A stretch of 64,000 bases of DNA. Origin: Pseudogracilibacillus auburnensis (GTDB taxonomy: Bacteria > Bacillota > Bacilli > Bacillales > Amphibacillaceae). Numbering within the stretch: position 1 is the stretch's first letter; each line of letters opens with the position of its first letter. The translations under genes and the position numbers were made by a program. A model generated the notes under the pieces. The model was not told where the DNA came from. It saw only the letters and a program-made list of their open reading frames with translations, and did not search any database. Positions 26,612 through 35,043 of this stretch are shown in pieces. The stretch is from positions 124,001-188,000 of the forward strand of contig NZ_QJJQ01000006.1 of assembly GCF_003201975.1 (NCBI RefSeq). Direction: 5' to 3'.

Positions 26612-26780
26612 TATCAATCCTCGTTAGGTGAGGCTCCTATATGGAAGTAAGCTGCTACCCAGAAACGTCGAGAGACACCAATGGGTTAACAGAGACTATC
26701 GACTTAAGGTAGTTTTTAATGCAGTGGGATGGAAATCCAGGCCATATAGTGCTAAAACTCCACGATGGAGGCTTCGTAGT
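26612..26780 (+). promoter_or_regulatory. M-box (ykoK) magnesium riboswitch
   Basis: Strong match to the M-box consensus: CTCGTTAGGTGAGGCTCCTA at 26620, then GCTGCTACCC, CCAATGGGT, CAACAG-like, ATCGACTTAAGGT, TTTTTAATGCAG, GGGATGGAAATCC, and CATATAGTGCTAAAACTC. The RNA binds magnesium and, when saturated, favours the terminator that follows at 26796. It controls mgtE, the gene directly downstream, as in B. subtilis. Boundaries are approximate. Confidence 0.93.
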
Positions 26781-26795
26781 CATATTTTTTGATAG

Positions 26796-26824
26796 GACAC
26801 CTTCTTCGTTGAGGTGTTTTTTCA
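26796..26824 (+). terminator. Riboswitch-controlled terminator
   Basis: ACACCTT and GAGGTGT form a 7-bp stem followed by six T. Lies directly after the M-box and 150 bp before mgtE, as expected for the magnesium-dependent off switch. Confidence 0.85.
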
Positions 26825-26970
26825 TTTTTTCCATCGATAATATAGACGGAATGGGAAATAAATATAATGAATAATACCTCATGTACGAATGTACTTAAAT
26901 GGTTGGTGATGTTACCTGAGGCTACTCTACACCTAACACTTACTGAAATTTAATGAAAGTGGGTGAAAAT

Positions 26971-28332
26971 ATGGTTGAATTAAAAGAAGAAGTTGAATTA
27001 AAGTTAGATGAATTAAGTTCATTATTGGGAAAAGAGGATACAGAAGGGTTTCGGGCACTCTTTTTAGATATGCACCCTTATGATCAAGCAGTTTTTTTTA
27101 AAGAGCAAGAGACGAAAGATCGTTTAACAATCTATACGTATTTATCCCCAAAAGAAATGTCCGACATTATGGAATATATTGATCTAGAAGAGACGGAACA
27201 ATTTATTACAGAAATGGACCCACATTTTGCTACGATGGTTTTTGCAGAAATGGCAGTCGACGATGCGGTGGACATTTTAAAGGAATTAACGAAAGATGAA
27301 GTGGCGAGCTTTTTCGCTATTATGGATAAAAAAGCGGCCGATGAAATAAAAGCTCTACTTCATTACGAAGAAAAAACTGCTGGTAGTATTATGACGACAG
27401 AATTTGTGTCGATTTTAAAAACCCAGACAGTAAAAGAAACGTTAAAAGAAATGAAAATAAAGGCACCTGAAGCAGAAACAATTTATTATACGTATGTTCT
27501 AGATGAAAATAAACGATTAGTAGGTGTCTTATCTTTACGTAACTTAATTATCGCAGAAGAAGATGAAATTATTGAAAATATTATGAGTGAAAATGTTGTT
27601 TCAGTATCAGTAGGTAGAGATCAAGAAGAAGTTGCCCAAATGATACGTGATTATGACTTTTTAGCATTACCAGTTGTTGACTTTCAAAATCATTTACTCG
27701 GAATTATTACGGTCGATGATATTTTAGACGTAATGGAAGAAGAAGCAAGCGACGATTACTCCAAATTTGCTGCCTTAGTAGACATTGATTCCCGAGATTC
27801 AAATCCAATTCAATCTGCCAAAAAAAGGTTACCATGGTTGATTATCTTATTGTTTTTAGGAATGATTACAGCAAGCTTAATTGGCAGTTTTGAACAAACG
27901 TTAGAAAAAGTACCGATCGTTGCAATTTTTATTCCACTAATTGCTGGTATGGCTGGAAATGCAGGTACACAATCACTAGCAGTAGCGGTTCGTGGAATAG
28001 CTGTTGGGAATTACGGTGCTGAAAAAAGAATCCGTCTTATTTTAAGGGAAATTACGACAGGTTTATTTGTAGGTGGTGCTTGCGGAATTGTCGTTGTATT
28101 ATTAATCTATTTTTGGAAAGGAAACTTCTTTTTAGGAGTATTAGTCGGGATCGCCATTTTAGCGACTTTGACGGTTGCCACTCTTTCGGGTGCACTTATT
28201 CCTTTAATTATGGAACGACTTAATATTGATCCAGCAGTCGCTTCAGGACCTTTTATAACGACTTTAAATGATATTACATCTGTATTAATTTATTTTGGAA
28301 TGGCCACTGTATTTATGAGTTTATTATTATAA
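26971..28332 (+). CDS. mgtE: Magnesium transporter MgtE
   Basis: Magnesium channel of 453 residues. Order of domains: N-terminal MgtE superhelix (residues 5-125), two CBS domains (about 130-255; TAGSIMTTEFVS and IMSENVVSVSVG mark their starts), a connecting helix, and five C-terminal membrane helices containing the pore motif GMAGNAGTQ. ATG at 26971 is chosen; GTGGGTG lies upstream, and an in-frame ATG six codons earlier is weaker. Expression is controlled by the M-box in the leader. A strong terminator follows. Confidence 0.95.
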   Translation: MVELKEEVELKLDELSSLLGKEDTEGFRALFLDMHPYDQAVFFKEQETKDRLTIYTYLSPKEMSDIMEYIDLEETEQFITEMDPHFATMVFAEMAVDDAVDILKELTKDEVASFFAIMDKKAADEIKALLHYEEKTAGSIMTTEFVSILKTQTVKETLKEMKIKAPEAETIYYTYVLDENKRLVGVLSLRNLIIAEEDEIIENIMSENVVSVSVGRDQEEVAQMIRDYDFLALPVVDFQNHLLGIITVDDILDVMEEEASDDYSKFAALVDIDSRDSNPIQSAKKRLPWLIILLFLGMITASLIGSFEQTLEKVPIVAIFIPLIAGMAGNAGTQSLAVAVRGIAVGNYGAEKRIRLILREITTGLFVGGACGIVVVLLIYFWKGNFFLGVLVGIAILATLTVATLSGALIPLIMERLNIDPAVASGPFITTLNDITSVLIYFGMATVFMSLLL

Positions 28333-28348
28333 AAAACGAACATGAAAA

Positions 28349-28395
28349 CTGCTTCATTAAATACTGCAATAAGTATTTAATGAAGCGGTTTTTTT
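28349..28395 (+). terminator. Terminator of mgtE
   Basis: A 17-bp near-perfect stem (CTGCTTCATTAAATACT with AGTATTTAATGAAGCGG) is followed by seven T. Confidence 0.92.
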
Positions 28396-28879
28396 ATGAT
28401 GGAAAAAATGAACATTATATTTATGTAAATGCATTTGTTTTTCGATATTTTATGTCAAAACCCAACTATTTTACCAGTCTTTTCGACCTGTAAATCAATT
28501 AAATATATGAAAAAAATAGTATAAAATCATCATTCATTGTCTTTTTTACACTTTCTTGAATTTTATTTGCCGAATTATGTAAAAGGATTAAACAACCAAA
28601 ATATACCCATAAATAACCATTAAATTTTACTTGAATGATTTAGTAATGACTAAAAAGTATAAGTTTACTATTTACTAACTAATTCAATTGGACTATTTAT
28701 GGAAAAAACTTACATAAATATAAGCTGAATTCATCGTGATGATCTACACTTGTGGCGATTTTGTTAATTGCTTACACTAGTCGTGTACTTACTAAGCCTA
28801 GCTTTATAGAAATGGTGACATAAATAGTCAAATATTGTCACGCGAAGGCTGGCAAAAAATTATAGGAGGGATGACATAC
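28396..28879. other. AT-rich gap before the LPXTG gene
   Basis: No gene found. The segment is strongly AT-rich, with short inverted repeats such as GTGAC...GTCAC around 28814-28841. It must hold the promoter of the surface-protein gene, but I could not pick a convincing -35/-10 pair. I considered a cyclic-di-GMP aptamer near 28838 and rejected it. Confidence 0.4.
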
Positions 28880-30865
28880 ATGTTAAAAAAAATGTCTACA
28901 TTGGGTCTTGTATTGTTATTAGCATTTTCTCCAGTAGCAACAATTGCTGCTGAAACAATAGAAGAGGACTCAACTGACGAGACAGATCAGACTACATTAG
29001 ATGAGACTACAGATACAGAAGAGGCAACTGAAGAACCAGGCGAAGGCGAAGAAACGTCTAAGTCAGACGAAGCCACTTCAGAGGAAGAAAATGCAGTAGA
29101 GGAAGACGATAATAACGCTGAGGCAGAAAATGAAGCAGAAGAAGCAGAAGCGAATGCCACAGATAATGCAACAGAGGAAGAAACGACTGCTAATGAAGGA
29201 GCAGAAGAGGAAGAGTCCGCAACGGAAGAGGAAGAAAATGATGACGCAGATGAAGAATTAAATCTTAGAGATGTGTTTGGAAATGCGTCTGGCGAAATTA
29301 AATATGATTTCAATAAAGGATATTATGTCCTTCATTTACGAGCAGGAATTACAAATTTCCATACGAATCAAGAAATTAAGGATAAATGGGTTGCCTTTAC
29401 TTTACCGAATGGTGTTTACATGTCTGATGAAGGAGAAATACCAAGTGGTGTAGTGCGAATTGGGATTGCTGGAAAATCAGGACTAGCTGTTAAGATTCCA
29501 GATGTAAAATCATCAGGTAGTGAAACGGTAACTTTAGACATTCCGCTTGCAGGTGTTGAGGATGATAATGATCCACACCTTAACATGTATTTACTGGATG
29601 TAGATGTAAACGCAGGCTCATATGAAGAAATTGGACAACTTAGAGGCCAAAGAAAAATTGACTTCTCCGTTATGACAGACCCGGTTGAACTTGATTTACA
29701 CGGTTCAATTACTGGGAAAACGGAATTCGATGAAGACAAAGGATACCATTTCTTAAATGTAACAGTGAAGGCAGAAAATCAAACTGATGACAACGTAAAA
29801 GATGTCTATGTAGCATTTGATCTACCAGAAGATGTAAGAGTGATTACGAATGAGCACTCACCTTCCAATGTGACAGGCATAAGGAAAGATGATGGTGGAA
29901 GAGCTGTCGCTTTAAAACTTCCTGAATTACCACAAGGTGATGAAAAAGAAGTTACGTATCGTATCCCAGTTGTTGGGGTTTCAAAGGCTGTTGTAGAATC
30001 TAACACGATTCCTGTTTATCGTATTACTGACAGTGGATATACTGATATTGGAGAATTTGAAGGATATGTGAAAGTTGATTTCTCTGATATGGATGTTGAA
30101 TGGAAATTTGCTGCAAAAAGTGAAATTATTACTGACTATCCTGGATTGAGTGGTAATGAATTTGGATTCCGCTTTAACTACGAGGTTAAAAATATTAATT
30201 TAGATGATGTAGAGAAAGTAGAACTTGAATTTGTTGTACCAAACGATATTAAGATTCAAAAGCCAGTGTATAATGATAGTTTAGGTAATGCAGACATTAG
30301 CTGGAAAGGGAATACAGCAAGAGTTACATTAGGTGATCTTGAAGGAGCATCAGGATGGAAAGGTTACTTTACGGCTACAGGAACAAGTAGTAAATCATTA
30401 AACCAGTTAAAAGATTTAGATGTAACTGTGACACTTTATCGTGACGGTGAGACAATTGTAAAAACAATTAAAGCGCCATTCGTTTTCGGAACATATGACG
30501 ATGATGGTTTCGGTGACGATGATGGAAATGACGATAACGGAACTGGTGGAGACAACGGAACCGGTGGAGACAATGGAAATGGCGGAAATAAAGGCGGCAC
30601 TGGTGATAACGGAAAAGGTTCTACTAACGATGGTGGAGGAACTGGATCTGATGACAATTCTGGTGGCGATGTAAAAGTGACAGTTGATGGTGGTGATGAC
30701 AGTTCAAATGATTCAAAGGTAACTGTCGGATCATCTGATTCTGATAAAGGTGGAAACCTACCGAAAACTGCAACAAACACTTATACAATGTTACTAATAG
30801 GTTTCATTGTTGTAGTGGCAGGTGGCTCATTAATGTTCTTTAGAAAGAAAGGTACTATCAATTAA
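28880..30865 (+). CDS. LPXTG cell-wall-anchored surface protein
   Basis: A 661-residue exported protein. N-terminal signal peptide (residues 1-27, cleavage probably near VATIAAE), then about 100 residues that are extremely rich in Glu, Asp and Thr. Three related beta-rich modules follow (about 130-260, 275-405 and 415-550; each begins with a DFNKGYY/DEDKGYH-like strand pattern, and the first two share the strand VAF[TD]LP). A Gly/Asp/Asn-rich linker leads to the sorting signal LPKTA (627-631), a hydrophobic helix and FRKKGTIN. Sortase would link it to peptidoglycan; no sortase gene is in the window. The ATG at 28880 has GGAGGG ten bases upstream. I do not recognise the modules and cannot name a ligand. 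Confidence 0.82.
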   Translation: MLKKMSTLGLVLLLAFSPVATIAAETIEEDSTDETDQTTLDETTDTEEATEEPGEGEETSKSDEATSEEENAVEEDDNNAEAENEAEEAEANATDNATEEETTANEGAEEEESATEEEENDDADEELNLRDVFGNASGEIKYDFNKGYYVLHLRAGITNFHTNQEIKDKWVAFTLPNGVYMSDEGEIPSGVVRIGIAGKSGLAVKIPDVKSSGSETVTLDIPLAGVEDDNDPHLNMYLLDVDVNAGSYEEIGQLRGQRKIDFSVMTDPVELDLHGSITGKTEFDEDKGYHFLNVTVKAENQTDDNVKDVYVAFDLPEDVRVITNEHSPSNVTGIRKDDGGRAVALKLPELPQGDEKEVTYRIPVVGVSKAVVESNTIPVYRITDSGYTDIGEFEGYVKVDFSDMDVEWKFAAKSEIITDYPGLSGNEFGFRFNYEVKNINLDDVEKVELEFVVPNDIKIQKPVYNDSLGNADISWKGNTARVTLGDLEGASGWKGYFTATGTSSKSLNQLKDLDVTVTLYRDGETIVKTIKAPFVFGTYDDDGFGDDDGNDDNGTGGDNGTGGDNGNGGNKGGTGDNGKGSTNDGGGTGSDDNSGGDVKVTVDGGDDSSNDSKVTVGSSDSDKGGNLPKTATNTYTMLLIGFIVVVAGGSLMFFRKKGTIN

Positions 30866-30872
30866 TTAGTTT

Positions 30873-30910
30873 AAAAACTAGAGTGCGCTTATGCTTGCAC
30901 TCTAGTTTTT
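30873..30910 (+). terminator. Terminator of the LPXTG gene
   Basis: A perfect stem AAAAACTAGAGTGC / GCACTCTAGTTTTT ends in a T run; it lies eight bases after the stop codon. Confidence 0.92.
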
Positions 30911-31171
30911 AATATTGTTGGGGGAAGAAAGAATCAAGATAGGAGACAGTTAGGAGATTTAATAAGCCCCTAATCGTAGGATTCAGTAAAATTCATGGTC
31001 CATATTAGTCTTTTTTACCTATTTAGCCAAATCATTTCCGATATCATGCATAACCTCTATACATAGACCCATCCTTAAGTGAAAAAAATTAGAAAGCGTT
31101 TCTCCAGTATTTCCTGTTTTTTTCTAGAAATATATACTTTTTCACTTTCCTCGTACGAACTAGAAATAGGC

Positions 31172-31199
31172 ACATTTTAAACAATAGGCTCATATAATG
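31172..31199 (+). promoter_or_regulatory. SigK-like promoter of the CotO-like gene
   Basis: AC (31172-31173), 17-bp spacer, CATATAATG (31191-31199) fit the SigK pattern AC-N16/17-CATAnnnT, as expected for a late mother-cell coat gene. The gap before it (30911-31171) holds nothing recognisable. Confidence 0.55.
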
Positions 31200-31231
31200 G
31201 TGACACACTCACTATGAAAGGAGCGATTAAT

Positions 31232-31627
31232 ATGGAGAGTGAAAGAATCAATGAGCCATTATTATATATTGATCAACCGATATTTCAAAAACCGAAAGCG
31301 TATATGCAAGAAAATTATTTAGGTGTAAAAACAGACGAAAAAGAAAAAGTGGAAGAACAAAATGGAATACAAGTAGAAAGTCTTAAATCCAAAAGGGAAG
31401 GCCATGACTCATTTAAAGATTTAACGATTGCTGAGAAAATAAAATATTTAATCGATATTCCAAGTGAAGTGCCTAAAGTTAGATGTGAAGTTTTAACAAA
31501 TGAAAATAGATATCGTGGTGTACTCATTGATGAAAATCAGGAGAATATCGTTTTACGTATTTTTGGAAGACAAAATGAATTAGTAGAAAAAGAAAAGATT
31601 TTATCCATAAAGATGATTGGTTTTTAA
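31232..31627 (+). CDS. cotO: Spore coat morphogenetic protein, CotO-like
   Basis: A 131-residue hydrophilic protein with the N-terminal EPLLYIDQP found in CotO, which helps assemble the outer coat. The middle is Lys/Glu-rich and low complexity; the C-terminal half (DLTIAEKIKYL to the end) looks folded. ATG at 31232 has AAAGGAGCG upstream. Position next to a cotZ/cotY gene matches B. subtilis (cotO beside the cotVWXYZ genes), and a SigK-like promoter precedes it. Assignment leans on context. Confidence 0.68.
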   Translation: MESERINEPLLYIDQPIFQKPKAYMQENYLGVKTDEKEKVEEQNGIQVESLKSKREGHDSFKDLTIAEKIKYLIDIPSEVPKVRCEVLTNENRYRGVLIDENQENIVLRIFGRQNELVEKEKILSIKMIGF

Positions 31628-31634
31628 CTTCATT

Positions 31635-31815
31635 CAGTAGAAGTCTCCCACTTCTGTAAGTGGTGAGATGAATGCATGCTGGTATTCCATTCATTGGGGG
31701 TTCAAACCCTTCTGAATAAAGTTAAAGCCTCCGGCCGGATGCCACAGATTTTTAAAGGAAATTTATCGAGCGGAGCTCGATAAAATCTGGGCGCAAATAC
31801 GCCAAGGCGCATTTG
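31635..31815. repeat. Highly structured intergenic element (IS200/IS605-end-like)
   Basis: Successive perfect or near-perfect stems: CCACTT/AAGTGG, TGAATG/CATTCA, GGGTT/AACCC, a nested CAGATTTT/AAAATCTG enclosing TTATCGAGC-GGA-GCTCGATAA, and AAATACGCC/GGCGCATTT. The first stem, in CTCCCACTTCTGTAAGTGG, looks like the subterminal palindrome of IS200/IS605-type elements; the second part resembles intergenic repeats seen in Bacillaceae. No transposase or TnpB frame remains. It separates the two convergent coat genes. Confidence 0.45.
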
Positions 31816-31838
31816 ATTGATTCTGTTTTTATACATCA

Positions 31839-31874
31839 AAATAGCACCATCGAGAAGATTCGATGGTGCTATTT
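31839..31874. terminator. Bidirectional terminator between coat genes
   Basis: Perfect 14-bp stem AAATAGCACCATCG / CGATGGTGCTATTT. T-rich flanks on both sides; it lies ten bases after the CotZ-like stop on the minus strand. Confidence 0.8.
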
Positions 31875-31884
31875 ATAGTGTTCC

Positions 31885-32340
31885 TTAAAATGCTGAAATT
31901 GCTGGTAAACAAGTGATATGGCAGAAGCAATTTACATCTACGGTTATGCAAATTCCTGTTGAGCGTAAATTTTTAGTATGCTGCTCAGTAGGACAGTGTG
32001 GGTTATGGTTACTATCATTAGGATCTCTTAATAACTCAAGCACCGCACAGCAATTATTTGAAACACTTTTTACTCTAAAATAGAAACTTGATACGATTTT
32101 TCCGATATTTCTTGGATGTGCGCCAAACCCTTTGAATGGTTTACATCCATCTTCGCAATATAATAATACAGGAACAGTATCTAAGCCATTACGAACTTCA
32201 GTTTCACCTAATAAATCACTAATTGATCTTTCACAACTAGTATCGCATTCAAATTCTGTAATATCTCTTTGTGCGCGAGCAATTTCTTTTAGGATGTTAC
32301 AAACGCAGCTTCCCGTATTATACTCTTCTCCGCAACCCAT
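31885..32340 (-). CDS. cotZ: Spore coat protein CotY/CotZ family
   Basis: A 151-residue Cys-rich protein (CGEEYNTGSCVC at the start, then further Cys in FECDTSCE, CEDGC, NNCCAVL, VNCFCHITC). This is the pattern of CotY/CotZ, which form a disulphide-linked lattice in the spore crust or outer coat. The start is ATG at 32340 with GAAAGGAG upstream, giving the usual MGCGEEY; an earlier frame start is spurious. A SigK-type promoter precedes it. Only one such gene is present, against two in B. subtilis, so whether it is Y or Z is open. Confidence 0.88.
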   Translation of the reverse strand: MGCGEEYNTGSCVCNILKEIARAQRDITEFECDTSCERSISDLLGETEVRNGLDTVPVLLYCEDGCKPFKGFGAHPRNIGKIVSSFYFRVKSVSNNCCAVLELLRDPNDSNHNPHCPTEQHTKNLRSTGICITVDVNCFCHITCLPAISAF

Positions 32341-32386
32341 GATTAAAATCTCCTTTCTAAACAAATAGACTTTGTGTAGTCGTTAA

Positions 32387-32413
32387 TAGAATATGTGTGA
32401 ATGCATAGTCTGT
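32387..32413 (-). promoter_or_regulatory. SigK-like promoter of the CotZ-like gene
   Basis: On the minus strand AC, a 16-bp spacer and CATATTCTA (complement of 32387-32395) fit the SigK consensus AC-N16-CATAnnnTA. Confidence 0.6.
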
Positions 32414-32551
32414 GTAGGCATACATCAAGGGTGAAGGATAAATAACTATTTACTAAAAGTCATCGATGGTGGATAATAAAAGGATGAAATATTCAGAAAT
32501 CATGAATAAAGATGTGTTAAAACGGGTATATAATGAAAGAGGAGGGATTAC

Positions 32552-32812
32552 ATGGGGTATATTTTACCGATCACACATCACACGTATCACAATTACCAGT
32601 ACAGAATGAAAGAACAAGGAAGCCCTCATCAAATTGAGGGCATATATAAAGTAGTATTTCATAAAATAAATGAAGGATATCATGCTCAAAATAAACAGAT
32701 GTATAAAGGAAGTCGGCAAAAAAGTACAGAAAAATTAGATCATGTTCAAATGGATGCTTTACAAAAGGCTAAAATGACTGGTAAAGGCGGAAAATTTAAT
32801 GAAACGGTTTAA
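32552..32812 (+). CDS. Small hydrophilic protein, unknown function
   Basis: An 86-residue basic protein, rich in His, Tyr, Gln and Lys, starting MGYILPITHHTYHNYQYR. The N-terminus gives the impression of a conserved Bacillus family, but I cannot name it. GAGGAGGG precedes the ATG. No membrane segment or signal peptide. It starts 211 bp from, and divergent to, the coat gene. A GTATATAATG upstream might be a promoter element. Sporulation link is possible from context only. Confidence 0.6.
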   Translation: MGYILPITHHTYHNYQYRMKEQGSPHQIEGIYKVVFHKINEGYHAQNKQMYKGSRQKSTEKLDHVQMDALQKAKMTGKGGKFNETV

Positions 32813-32816
32813 GTAA

Positions 32817-32866
32817 AAAAAGTGTTAATGAGAGATAGAAATTCGCCCCTCTTTAACACTTTCTTT
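32817..32866. terminator. Bidirectional terminator
   Basis: AAAGTGTTAA and TTAACACTTT form a 10-bp stem; A-rich before and T-rich after, so it can serve the plus-strand small gene and the minus-strand DUF421 gene. Confidence 0.75.
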
Positions 32867-32992
32867 ATGATGATAAAAGGAATATTACTTGAAAAGTTGT
32901 GTCGATGAATACATGTGACCCATTCCGAACTTTTCCGGTTTATTTGGTAAAAATGCATAATTACAATTGTGATGTCAGCTAATAAGCAGATT

Positions 32993-33709
32993 TTATTTAT
33001 ACTTTTTCTTTAGATGCTTCTTTTTTATTTTCGTATATGGAAGAACAAAAAGTTTTTTTCCTTCAAGCCATTCAGCATAAAAGACTTGTCTTATATCATC
33101 ATAATTTTGTCTTTTTAATTCATCTAATAACCATTCTTCCGTTACATTTGCTTCAGCTAGATTATCTTTAACCACTTCACCATCAATAATGAGCGGCATG
33201 GCAATTTGTGGCTCTTCCGGAGCAACATTTAAATCTTTTTTGTTCGGTGTTTGAAATGGTGCTTTTTTTAACACAGACAGTTCGCCATTTGTTTCCAATA
33301 TCGCATATTCTACTTCTTGTAGCGCAAACACATCTTTCATTCGTAATAACTGTTGTACTTCATTGATGTCGATCTTATTTTTTCGCATTTCTTCATAAAT
33401 AAGCTCCCCTTTATGAATAATAATCGCTGGCTTTCCTTCCAAAATAAACCGTGAACCTTTAAATTTTTGAGTGACTATTTCAATCGCATATAGAACTACT
33501 CCCCAAAGCAATATAACGAATCCAATATCAAGGATTCCTGCTTTTTTATCAAATAATGCATTTCCAACTAATTCACCGAGAACGATGGCGGCGATAAAGT
33601 CAAATGCTGTTAATTGGGAAATCTGTGTTTTCCCCAATAATTTCGTTAAAAGAAATAATGCTAAAATGCCAAATAACGTTTCATATAGCATTGGTAACAT
33701 ATTATTCAT
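32993..33709 (-). CDS. DUF421 (YetF-like) membrane protein
   Basis: A 238-residue protein with three N-terminal membrane helices (about residues 8-30, 35-53, 58-80) and a cytoplasmic C-terminal part. The core FDFIAAIVLGELVGNALFD and the following YAILETNGELSVL are typical of the DUF421/YetF/YrbG family. Some members are linked to spore germination or sporulation in Bacillus, but the activity is unknown. Monocistronic, with terminators on both sides. Confidence 0.8.
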   Translation of the reverse strand: MNNMLPMLYETLFGILALFLLTKLLGKTQISQLTAFDFIAAIVLGELVGNALFDKKAGILDIGFVILLWGVVLYAIEIVTQKFKGSRFILEGKPAIIIHKGELIYEEMRKNKIDINEVQQLLRMKDVFALQEVEYAILETNGELSVLKKAPFQTPNKKDLNVAPEEPQIAMPLIIDGEVVKDNLAEANVTEEWLLDELKRQNYDDIRQVFYAEWLEGKKLFVLPYTKIKKKHLKKKYK

Positions 33710-33888
33710 AAATAAAAAACCTCTCTCGATAAAGTATCATACGTATAGACTATCGCAAAGAGGAAAATTTATTCGATATAATGGGAATGAAAGAAATTGT
33801 ATCGTTAAAAAAGCTTCCCTTATGAGTTCAGCTAGAGAATACCATTAAACACTATGTTTTAGTGGTCTTATGTGTGAAGCTCTCAATC

Positions 33889-33925
33889 AAAAACAGAGGA
33901 TACATTATTTTATCCTCTGTTTTTC
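33889..33925. terminator. Bidirectional terminator
   Basis: AAAAACAGAGGATA / TATCCTCTGTTTTT, a near-perfect stem with a T-run on either strand, 13 bp after the yjcF stop. Confidence 0.88.
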
Positions 33926-33937
33926 TTTAAAGCTTTT

Positions 33938-34363
33938 TTAAAGTTGTTTAACCATTGCTACATGTGGGATACCTGCATCCATAAATTCTTCGGATACTAC
34001 CTCATAACCTAACCGTTCATAAAAGTTTTTTGCATGTGTTTGGGCATGTAATTTTGCTTTTGCATATCCATGCTTTACGATCTCGTTTTCCATTCTTTCT
34101 ATAATTTCTTTACCGTACGATTTTCCCCGATGAGGTTTTAAAATACAAATCCGTTCTAATTTTCCACATTGGTCGATAAACCGTAAACGTCCTGCTCCGA
34201 CCGCTTGATCCTTTTCATAACAAATAAAATGAATTGCTTCTTCTTCGTATTGATCGATCTCTTCTTCAATAGGAACATGTTGTTCTTCAACAAAAACTGT
34301 TTTTCGAATGTGATAAATTTTATTTTTTTCCTGTTCAGTTTCTACAATTCTTGTACTCATCAT
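33938..34363 (-). CDS. yjcF: GNAT-family N-acetyltransferase (YjcF)
   Basis: A 141-residue GNAT acetyltransferase. The acetyl-CoA pyrophosphate loop is HRGKSYGKEII (about residues 78-88; R/Q-x-x-G-x-G variant), and the C-terminal NFYERLGYEVVSEEF is typical of the fold. The start codon overlaps the yjcG stop (ATGA), so they are translationally coupled; a second ATG follows directly. Order yjcH-yjcG-yjcF is that of B. subtilis. Substrate unknown. Confidence 0.86.
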   Translation of the reverse strand: MMSTRIVETEQEKNKIYHIRKTVFVEEQHVPIEEEIDQYEEEAIHFICYEKDQAVGAGRLRFIDQCGKLERICILKPHRGKSYGKEIIERMENEIVKHGYAKAKLHAQTHAKNFYERLGYEVVSEEFMDAGIPHVAMVKQL

Positions 34364-34881
34364 ACGATCTCCTCACCAAACACAAATGTTTCATAGACAG
34401 TCCAAGTCTCATTTTCTAATTGATAACATAATTGAATTCGATCAACCGTATCTTCAAGTTCGACTTTTTTCATCCGTAGACTCCCGTACACATCAGAATA
34501 CTCATCTTCTACTAAGTCTTGTGCAATCGTTATATGTGGAACAAAGGCATGTTCGCGATCAAGAGGAAATTTTCCAGTGTGCAATTTCTCATGAAGTTCC
34601 GATAGTTCAGGGATTGGTTCTACTTTAAAGTAAATCGTTTTCGTCACTGGTGCAAAGGAACTTACTTTATTTATATTGATGGTAAATGGTTTCGTTTCAT
34701 TCGCTATTTTTTTAATTTCTGTTACTAATGTATCGCGTAATGGAATGTCCATTTCAAACGCAGATTTTAACGTAATATGTGGTGGAATATGTGCATATCG
34801 TGGATCGTACCTTTTACGAAGGGCATTTGCTTCATCTTGAATTTCTTTCGATGGAAAGATTACAATTCCATATTTCATCAT
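34360..34881 (-). CDS. yjcG: 2H phosphoesterase (YjcG, 2'-5' RNA ligase-like)
   Basis: A 173-residue protein with the two HxT motifs of the 2H phosphoesterase superfamily: HITLKSAF (about residues 35-42) and HITIAQDL (about 115-122). These supply the paired catalytic His residues. B. subtilis YjcG is the direct relative. ATG at 34881 has TGGAGG upstream. Coupled to yjcF downstream. Likely acts on a cyclic phosphodiester or RNA end; the natural substrate is unknown. Confidence 0.87.
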   Translation of the reverse strand: MMKYGIVIFPSKEIQDEANALRKRYDPRYAHIPPHITLKSAFEMDIPLRDTLVTEIKKIANETKPFTININKVSSFAPVTKTIYFKVEPIPELSELHEKLHTGKFPLDREHAFVPHITIAQDLVEDEYSDVYGSLRMKKVELEDTVDRIQLCYQLENETWTVYETFVFGEEIV

Positions 34882-35043
34882 AAAACCTCCATTTATAATA
34901 TATTTTTCCGGATCTATTGGCTCTTTATTTTATAGAAAATGAACTAAATTTTTCTGTCGTTCATTCATCGATCTTTGTGCCATTGTCTTCATAGTATAAC
35001 AAATAAAAAGGGAATCCAAAAGGGTATAATATACTAATATATG

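Noticed and set aside
28830-28870. TGTCACGCGAAGGCTGGC looks a little like the start of a cyclic-di-GMP-I riboswitch
   Set aside because: The rest of the aptamer is missing and the ribosome site of the LPXTG gene follows within about 20 bases.
28987-29313. Ser-rich minus-strand frame of 108 codons
   Set aside because: Antisense shadow of the Glu-rich segment (GAA/GAG read as TTC/CTC and serine codons); no ribosome site.
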